Source of the DNA: DASXKD01 sp963734725
GTDB taxonomy: Bacteria; Actinomycetota; Actinomycetes; Streptosporangiales; Streptosporangiaceae
Assembly: GCA_963734725.1 (NCBI GenBank)
Contig: CAVTIX010000014.1
Span: forward strand, 248,001 to 312,000
Reading direction: 5' to 3'
Length of the DNA: 64,000 bases
Part shown: piece by piece, positions 58,749 through 64,000 of the stretch
How positions within the stretch are numbered: the stretch's first letter is position 1
How the letters are laid out: the number at the start of each line of letters is the position of its first letter
Program-made: the position numbers and the translations under genes
The notes under the pieces: generated by a model
What the model saw: only the letters and a program-made list of their open reading frames with translations
Databases searched by the model: none
What the model was told of the DNA's origin: nothing

Positions 58749-60193
58749 TGGAGAACAACTACGTATCGGGCCCAAAAGGCCCTAGCCGCCGTGCGTTCCT
58801 CTCCGCCTCGGCCGTCACCGCGGCCGCCGCGCCCCTTGTCTCGGTTATCGCGCCGGCCAGCGCCGCTTCAGCCAGCGTTGGTTCGGCCCAGAACACCGGG
58901 AAGTTCGACCCGGCTCTGCGGGCTCTGATCAGGCAGATCGACCCCAACCGGATCCAGGCCACCATCGAGAAGCTGGTCTCGTTCGGCACCAGGCACACCG
59001 CATCCAGCCAGACCGACCCGGTGCGCGGCATCGGTGCGGCCACGGCCTGGGTGTTCGACCAGATGCAGGGCTTCGCCGCCGCCTCCAACGGCAATATGAC
59101 CGTGCAGAAGCAAACATTCGTGCAGCCCGTCTCGAGCCGGATCCCCGTCCCGACCACGATCACCAACGTCATCGCCACGCTGCAGGGGACCGCGTCCCCC
59201 CAGCGGTTCTACGTGGTCACCGGGCACCTGGACTCCCGGGTGACCGACGTACTGGACTTCAACAGCGACGCGCCGGGCGCCGACGATGACGGCTCCGGTG
59301 TCGCCTGCGTGCTCGAACTCGTCCGGCTGTTCGCCACCCACCAGTTCCCCGGCACCCTCGTGTTCGCCACCGTCGCCGGGGAGGAAGAGGGGCTTTACGG
59401 CTCCAGCTTCATGGCCGCTCAGATGAAGTCGGTCGGCAACGACGTGCAGGGCATGTTCAGCAACGACATCATCGGCACCGGCGATGCCCATGACGGCACC
59501 AAACCCGACCCGTTCACCGTGCGCATGTTCCTGGAGGGCATCCCGACCGCTGCCACCTCGAACGACATCGCGCTCATGCAGGCGGTCGGTGGTGAGAACG
59601 ACGGGCTGTCCCGCCAGCTGGGCCGGTACATCAACTCGGTGGCGCCGTTCAACCTGACCGGTATGAACATCCGGCTGATCTGGCGGCGCGACCGGTACCT
59701 GCGCGCCAGCGACCACGTCTCGTTCCAGGGCCAGGGCTACCCCGCGGCCAGGTTCACCGAGCCACGGGAGAACTTCAACCACGAGCACCAGAACACCCAG
59801 GTGGTCAACGGCGTGCAGCTCGGCGACCTGATCCAGTACGTGGACTTCGACTACGTCGCCCGGGTGACCGGGGTGAACGCCGCCGCGATGTGGGCGCTGG
59901 CCTCCTCGCCCGGCACGCCCAAGAATGCGCAGATCCACACGACCCCGCCCGGCACCTTCTCCGGCACCAACCTCAGCTCGCTCCACTGGGACCCCAACCC
60001 CGAAGGCAACCTGACCGGGTACGAGGTGGTGATGCGGGAGACCACGGCTTCGGACTGGACGTCGGCGATCCCCGTCGGCAACGTCACCACGGTCACGCTC
60101 AACATCTCCAAGGACAACGTGCAGTTCGGCGTTCGTGCCGTGGACCAGAACGGGAACCGCAGCCCGGCTGCCTTCCCGCTTGCAGTGGCCTAG
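58748..60193 (+). CDS. secreted M28-family zinc aminopeptidase with C-terminal FnIII domain
   Basis: A 481-residue exported peptidase. The Tat-type signal is PSRRAFLSASAVTAAAAPLV with cleavage near ASAAS. The M28 metal site can be traced: His160 in VTGHLDS, Asp in DAPGADDDGSGVACVLELV, Glu213/214 in AGEEEGLYGSSFMAAQ and His in RASDHVSFQGQGYP. Residues from about 385 form a fibronectin-III-like domain (LHWDPNPEGNLTGYEVVMRE). It likely releases N-terminal residues from peptides outside the cell. A perfect hairpin terminator follows. Confidence 0.93.
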   Translation: MENNYVSGPKGPSRRAFLSASAVTAAAAPLVSVIAPASAASASVGSAQNTGKFDPALRALIRQIDPNRIQATIEKLVSFGTRHTASSQTDPVRGIGAATAWVFDQMQGFAAASNGNMTVQKQTFVQPVSSRIPVPTTITNVIATLQGTASPQRFYVVTGHLDSRVTDVLDFNSDAPGADDDGSGVACVLELVRLFATHQFPGTLVFATVAGEEEGLYGSSFMAAQMKSVGNDVQGMFSNDIIGTGDAHDGTKPDPFTVRMFLEGIPTAATSNDIALMQAVGGENDGLSRQLGRYINSVAPFNLTGMNIRLIWRRDRYLRASDHVSFQGQGYPAARFTEPRENFNHEHQNTQVVNGVQLGDLIQYVDFDYVARVTGVNAAAMWALASSPGTPKNAQIHTTPPGTFSGTNLSSLHWDPNPEGNLTGYEVVMRETTASDWTSAIPVGNVTTVTLNISKDNVQFGVRAVDQNGNRSPAAFPLAVA

Positions 60194-60228
60194 CCGCCAG
60201 TCGAGCCCGGGATGATCCCGGGGATCAT

Positions 60229-60257
60229 GGCTGCCCGCGGCTTAGCCGCGGGCAGCC
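60229..60257 (+). terminator. perfect 13-bp hairpin terminator
   Basis: GGCTGCCCGCGGC-TTA-GCCGCGGGCAGCC lies 36 bases after the M28 peptidase stop. It is very stable, with a three-base loop and no U-run. Confidence 0.8.
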
Positions 60258-60350
60258 GCTTCGGCCTGCCTGAGTCTCTGCTCGGCGCCCGACAGCGCAT
60301 TCGGGGCGGCAACCCGCCCGCGTTGCCGACGGGTGCCCGGAGTCGGGCTG

Positions 60351-60629
60351 CTACCTCCTGAGGTACCGCAGGCCCTCGCCGAGGATGCGGGCACCGAGGG
60401 CGGTGGCGGCGCCACCAACGATTCCCCTGGTGATGGTGTCCTGGTGCTCGGTGCCGAACTTCCTGGCCGACGCTATGACGGGGTCCGCCGCGGCGTGAAA
60501 TCCCTCGGTAAAGGGCCCGGCGCCGCTCGCCGCTTCGTAGGAACCCCTGACGACCCCGGCGGTGATGGCAACTGGAGATGCGGCGACGGCGATGGCGTCG
60601 GCCCAGAATCCACTCGTCTGCTCCACCAT
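60351..60629 (-). CDS. small hypothetical protein (92 aa)
   Basis: A 92-residue protein, MVEQTSGFWADAIAVAASPV at the start and a Gly/Ala-rich C-terminus (GIVGGAATALGARILGEGLR), suggesting helices, possibly amphipathic and membrane associated. The start at 60629 has AGGAG 6 bases upstream; a longer frame to 60662 is less likely. Unknown function, no neighbours in operon. Confidence 0.55.
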   Translation of the reverse strand: MVEQTSGFWADAIAVAASPVAITAGVVRGSYEAASGAGPFTEGFHAAADPVIASARKFGTEHQDTITRGIVGGAATALGARILGEGLRYLRR

Positions 60630-60740
60630 CTTCAGCTCCTGTCCCAAGACTGCCGGAGACAACCCGGCTTAGCCGCAAGTATAAAGCCGCGCCTCGCGCC
60701 AGAACGGCAGCGGAAACTGCCGTCTTCCGGCTCGATCAGG

Positions 60741-61568
60741 TCAGAGGAAGTTGTTGGGCCAGATCATCGTCCGCCACATGTGCGCCACCGGGGAGCCGTC
60801 GAACCCCAGCCCGTCCGCGGGCTGGGCGAAGTGCCGCCCCACCACGTCCTCGAACTCGCTGAAGTCCACGACGACGTTCGGATCGAAGGAGTAGATGTCG
60901 TTGATCGTGATCAGCCGCGACGTCATGTACCAGCGATGACGGCGCGCCGCCTCCGCCTCCTGTCGCAGGTACTCAGGGGGGCGGTAGTCGGGACCGAAGT
61001 AGTCGATGTAGGCCTGCGGGTAGCTGTATCCCACCGACTCGTCCGGGTAGTAGCGCAGCGCCTCGTGCTTCTCGATGGCCCACGCGACTTCCTCGTCGAC
61101 GTACGGGCCGACCAGCTGCGCGCCCCAGTAGCCGTGGTTGGCCGACAGCAGCCCGGCGATGGCGATGTCGTGCACCAGGCACGCCATGACCACCTTCTCG
61201 TCGAGCCCGTTCGCCCTTGCTACCTTGGCGCTTTGCAGCATGTGGTTGGCGCCGTTCTTGCTGAGCCGCAGCCGGTAAAAGTCCGCCAGGGTGGGGCGCT
61301 CGGGCATCGGGGGCAGCGCCGGGTTGTCTCCCATCATGACGAGCGCGTCGGGGCCCCGCGCCTCCGCCATCAGGGCGCCCTGGCATCCGTGCAACGGCGT
61401 GCCCATGGTCGCCGCGGCCGGGGGGACAATGACGCGGCGCCTGCGGTCGACGGCGTCATCCAGCGGCTCTCGGATCCAGTTCGCCAGGCCAGCCTCCCGC
61501 AACGAGGCAGGCAGCTCGGCCGGGGGCACCGAGGTGGAGGGCGGGGGTGCCGTGGTGGGCTCGGGCAT
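60741..61568 (-). CDS. HD-domain protein
   Basis: A 275-residue protein with an HD-type metal site: HGCQGALMAEARG near residue 60, the HD pair in MACLVHDIAIAGLLSANHGY and His in AIEKHEALRYYPDESVGY. The final third is rich in aromatic residues (YIDYFGPDYRPPEYLRQEAE). HD proteins hydrolyse phosphate bonds or, in the mixed-valent di-iron group, oxidise C-C bonds of diols; which applies is not clear. It is divergent from the NMT1-like gene (191 bp) and may belong to the same unit. The ATG at 61568 is preferred over 61643 because AAGGA precedes it. Confidence 0.75.
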   Translation of the reverse strand: MPEPTTAPPPSTSVPPAELPASLREAGLANWIREPLDDAVDRRRRVIVPPAAATMGTPLHGCQGALMAEARGPDALVMMGDNPALPPMPERPTLADFYRLRLSKNGANHMLQSAKVARANGLDEKVVMACLVHDIAIAGLLSANHGYWGAQLVGPYVDEEVAWAIEKHEALRYYPDESVGYSYPQAYIDYFGPDYRPPEYLRQEAEAARRHRWYMTSRLITINDIYSFDPNVVVDFSEFEDVVGRHFAQPADGLGFDGSPVAHMWRTMIWPNNFL

Positions 61569-61759
61569 GCGGCCACGTCCTTCCGTTATGCCAGGCGGCC
61601 TCGATGGCGCCGGGGCCTCGGGCGGCGCTGGGGGACCGCCCATCTTGCCGACTGTAGGCGCACCCGTGGCGGAGTCCGCACAGTTGGGGGTACTGGAATA
61701 CCGTTGCCGGCCCGGCGTAGCGTCGGCATCAGGGCAGGGGCCAAGTAGGGAGGCGCCGG

Positions 61760-62635
61760 ATGACGCTCAAGATCATGCCGCATGGCCGGCTGCAGGAGTG
61801 GGTCGCGGACGAGAAGGGCTTTTTCACGGCCGAAGGCCTGGAGTATTCCTTCCTGGTCGAGGGCGACTACGGCATCCACTCGGTGCGCCGCGATGACAGC
61901 GGGGAGATCAAGACCGGCGCCTTCGAGACCTTCGAGGCCGGCCGCGACGGCGCCGACGTGAGCTGCGCGTGCCACTGGGCCACAAACGCCGCCGCGAGTG
62001 AGCGGACCGGGCAGCTGGTGACCGCGGCGTACTCGGTGGCGCCATGCGCGATCATGGTGCCGCCGGAGTCGCCGGTGCGCCGTCCGGAGGACCTCGCCGG
62101 GGTACCGGTGGGAGTCGGGTACCACTCCGGAAGCCACTTCGCCACCCTGCAAGCCCTTGAGGCGGTGCTCCCCGCCGGCCAGGTCAGCCTGTCCTTCCAG
62201 GGCCCGCCGAACGAGCGGCTGGACGCCCTGCTGGAGCGGCAGGTCCCCGCGGGCACGATGTGGGGCGTGCCGCTGTACATCGCCGAGGCGTTCGGGTTCC
62301 GCAAGGTCCTCGACGCCACCTTTATGATCGGGTTCCTCGTGAGCGGGACGGGCGTCAGCAAGGCGGACATCGACAAGTACCTGGCCGCCCTGCGGCGGGC
62401 GCAGCTGGAGATCGACCTGCGCCCCGAGGCCTACAAGCACTACCACCTGCGGGCGGTGCCGGAGAAATACCGCGACCAGGTCGACGTGCGGGCCTTCGGC
62501 ACCGGGGAGCGCATCGTCTTCCTGCCCTACACCCGCGAGGTCTTCGCCTCGACCCGGCAGTGGGCGCAGAGCCGCAACCTGTTCCCCGACCTGCCGTCCG
62601 CGCTGGCCAGCTACGACGAGGCCGTCCTGGCCTGA
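61760..62635 (+). CDS. NMT1/THI5-like periplasmic-binding-fold protein without signal peptide
   Basis: A 291-residue protein of the NMT1-like superfamily: GRLQEWVADEKGFFTAEGLE at the N-terminus, RRPEDLAGVPVGVGYHSGSH in the middle and GTMWGVPLYIAEAFGF. There is no signal peptide or lipobox, and no ABC permease or ATPase is near. Relatives with this fold include a 4,5-dihydroxyphthalate decarboxylase and thiamine-precursor proteins, so an enzyme is possible. GGGAGG stands 7-8 bases before the ATG. Adjacent to an HD protein on the other strand. Confidence 0.7.
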   Translation: MTLKIMPHGRLQEWVADEKGFFTAEGLEYSFLVEGDYGIHSVRRDDSGEIKTGAFETFEAGRDGADVSCACHWATNAAASERTGQLVTAAYSVAPCAIMVPPESPVRRPEDLAGVPVGVGYHSGSHFATLQALEAVLPAGQVSLSFQGPPNERLDALLERQVPAGTMWGVPLYIAEAFGFRKVLDATFMIGFLVSGTGVSKADIDKYLAALRRAQLEIDLRPEAYKHYHLRAVPEKYRDQVDVRAFGTGERIVFLPYTREVFASTRQWAQSRNLFPDLPSALASYDEAVLA

Positions 62636-62657
62636 AGCGCCGGCCAGCCAGCGGCGC

Positions 62658-63188
62658 TCAGCCCGCGATGCTTCTCTTGTCGTGCCGCGGGGGCCCGGTG
62701 CTCAATGTCAGCCCGGTGAAGGCGAGCAAGAACAAGATCACGAACCCGCCGTAGAAGGTGAGGAAGGCGGTCCACACGGCGGGCAGCGCGGCGATGACAC
62801 AGGCGGCCCACACGGCAGCCTTCGCGCTGGCTGGCGTCCTGGCCGCTGCGGGCACCGGCGCTTCGGCCGGTACTCCTGCCGGGGCGGCGGGGGGGCGGGG
62901 CAGGGCCCGGGCCGGCCCGGACGGGATGTCGGCGGTGAGCGCGGCAAGTTCGCCATAAGTTCGCGAGACCAGCGCCTGGCCCGCCCGCGCGTCGAGTTCA
63001 TCCATGGTCAGGCGGCCCTGTACGAACGCGGTCTTGAGGAACTCGAGCACCTGTTCCCGGTCGGCGTCGGAGGCGCGCAGGTGGTCGAAGGCCCGCCGGT
63101 GGCTGGAGGCACGCAGGTGGTCGGAAACACGCAGGTGACTGTGCGCGCGAGCGGCTGCTGCCCGGTGACCCCACGGCCCTGTCGACAC
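62658..63188 (-). CDS. DUF1707-domain protein with membrane anchor and hexapeptide repeats
   Basis: A 176-residue protein. The DUF1707 motif is RASDADREQVLEFLKTAFVQ followed by GRLTMDELDARAGQAL. A Pro/Ala linker leads to a C-terminal hydrophobic hairpin (VWAACVIAALPAVWTAFLTF, FVILFLLAFTGLTL). Before the domain stand four imperfect hexapeptides (HLRVSD, HLRASS, HRRAFD, HLRASD), an unusual N-terminal expansion. DUF1707 proteins are common in actinobacteria with an unknown, perhaps cell-envelope, role. Confidence 0.85.
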   Translation of the reverse strand: MSTGPWGHRAAAARAHSHLRVSDHLRASSHRRAFDHLRASDADREQVLEFLKTAFVQGRLTMDELDARAGQALVSRTYGELAALTADIPSGPARALPRPPAAPAGVPAEAPVPAAARTPASAKAAVWAACVIAALPAVWTAFLTFYGGFVILFLLAFTGLTLSTGPPRHDKRSIAG

Positions 63189-63465
63189 CGGCGCCTCCTA
63201 CCCAAATCGCCCAAAGCGTAACTCGGGCGCCTGCAGTCCGTCACCCCTTGGCCAAGCGGGCTGCCCAGAACGGCGCGGTTTCTGAGGCTGCGGAAGAGAA
63301 GCGTGGCGGCTGGTGCTGATGCGAGCGGGAGAAGAATGCGGGCAGGCCCGGCCTGCCAGGGGCTGGCAGGGCGGTGCACCGTCCTGGCGGCGATCTGGCA
63401 GTGACCGGTGCGGGTCCTGTCAGTGGCATGGCCAACCATGGTCATGACGCGACAGGAGAAGAACC

Positions 63466-64000
63466 ATGACCAACGCGATCGAAGCAAGTGGCCTGGTCAA
63501 GCGCTTCGGTAAGACGACCGCGCTGGCCGGGGTTGATTTGGTCGCACGTCCAGGCGCCGTGCTGGGCGTGCTCGGGCCGAACGGGGCCGGCAAGACGACC
63601 GCGGTCCGGATCCTGGCCACGCTGCTGCGGCCGGACGGCGGCCAGGCACGGGTGTGCGGCTACGACGTCGGGCGCCAGGCCCATCAGGTGCGCCAGCTCA
63701 TCGGGCTCACCGGGCAGTATGCCTCGGTGGACGAGGGGCTGTCCGGGATCAACAACCTCATCATGATCGGCCGGCTGCTCGGCCAGTCCCGGCGGGGCGC
63801 CCGGGCGCGTGCCTCGGAGCTGCTGGAGCGGTTCGACCTCACCGAGGCGGCACAGCGGCCGGTGAAGACCTACTCGGGCGGCATGCGGCGCAGGCTCGAC
63901 CTGGCCGCCAGCCTGGTCGGCAACCCCCGCGTGCTGTACCTGGACGAGCCGACGACCGGGCTGGACCCGAGAAGCAGGACGGACGTGTGGGCCATGGTCC
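63466..64000 (+). CDS. ABC transporter ATP-binding protein, DrrA-like (partial)
   Basis: The gene opens at ATG 63466 behind AGGAG and runs past the window end. The 178 residues seen hold a Walker A (GVLGPNGAGKTTAVRILATL), a Q-loop (GLTGQYASVDE), the signature TYSGGMRRRLDLAASL and Walker B (RVLYLDEPTTGLDPRS). This is the daunorubicin-resistance type, usually partnered with a membrane subunit for export of a hydrophobic compound or drug; the partner must lie beyond the window. Confidence 0.92.
   Translation, partial: MTNAIEASGLVKRFGKTTALAGVDLVARPGAVLGVLGPNGAGKTTAVRILATLLRPDGGQARVCGYDVGRQAHQVRQLIGLTGQYASVDEGLSGINNLIMIGRLLGQSRRGARARASELLERFDLTEAAQRPVKTYSGGMRRRLDLAASLVGNPRVLYLDEPTTGLDPRSRTDVWAMV

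Overview
This is a high-GC (about 70%) actinobacterial chromosome segment, judged from strong third-position GC bias, GTG and 4-base-overlap starts, a DUF574-type SAM methyltransferase, a PASTA-type Ser/Thr kinase, DUF1707 and an abundance of SDR and ArsR/GntR regulators. The gene mix suits a soil actinomycete (Streptosporangiales or Streptomyces-like); the genus cannot be told from the sequence. I saw no rRNA, tRNA, CRISPR array or replication origin.

Layout. 1-3 kb: an ArsR-controlled operon (SRPBCC, ArsR, DUF2182, DUF899), then a scar of two truncated genes. 3-7.3 kb: secreted S8 protease, two small hypothetical genes and a standalone LanC-like protein ending in a 28-bp tandem duplication. 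7.3-25.4 kb: a catabolic island with a Gfo/Idh/MocA dehydrogenase, a homocysteine S-methyltransferase, an overlapping operon of class III aminotransferase, amidohydrolase and D-hydantoinase, a peptide-type ABC transporter (two of its genes frameshifted), a TnpB element, SMP-30 lactonase, a TudS-like desulfidase, an SDR, a PuuE-like deacetylase and a 2-hydroxyacid dehydrogenase. 25.4-30.4 kb: mixed accessory genes (SAM methyltransferase, HNH-like protein, SDR, DinB, second hydroxyacid dehydrogenase). 30.6-34.7 kb: chitin/chitosan degradation (GH18 chitinase and a GH2 exo-glucosaminidase carrying two frameshifts). 35-41 kb: more core-like genes, including a DedA/UppP divergon, an ArsR-permease pair and a Ser/Thr kinase. 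41-46.8 kb: nitrilase-like protein lacking its nucleophilic Cys, a second TnpB element beside a broken thioesterase, ATP-dependent DNA ligase and DUF2461.

46.9-58.6 kb: glycosyltransferase and acyl-CoA ligase, followed by the most interesting block. Here a MetE-like protein, GalB, GalC/LigK, GalD, a VOC-type extradiol dioxygenase and a GntR regulator form a tight operon. It encodes the lower gallate (4-oxalomesaconate) route to pyruvate and oxaloacetate, but no LigAB-type gallate dioxygenase is present and the only candidate ring-cleavage enzyme is of the unrelated VOC superfamily. A perfect GntR-type palindrome lies in the divergent promoter. 58.7-64 kb: secreted M28 peptidase with a probable leaderless promoter, an HD protein opposite a signal-less NMT1-like protein, DUF1707, and the start of a DrrA-type ABC ATPase cut by the window edge.

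Four otherwise intact gene segments carry single-base insertions (near 14181, 19881, 32091 and 33645). All are of the same sign and flanked by clean coding sequence, so sequencing error is a serious alternative to real gene decay.
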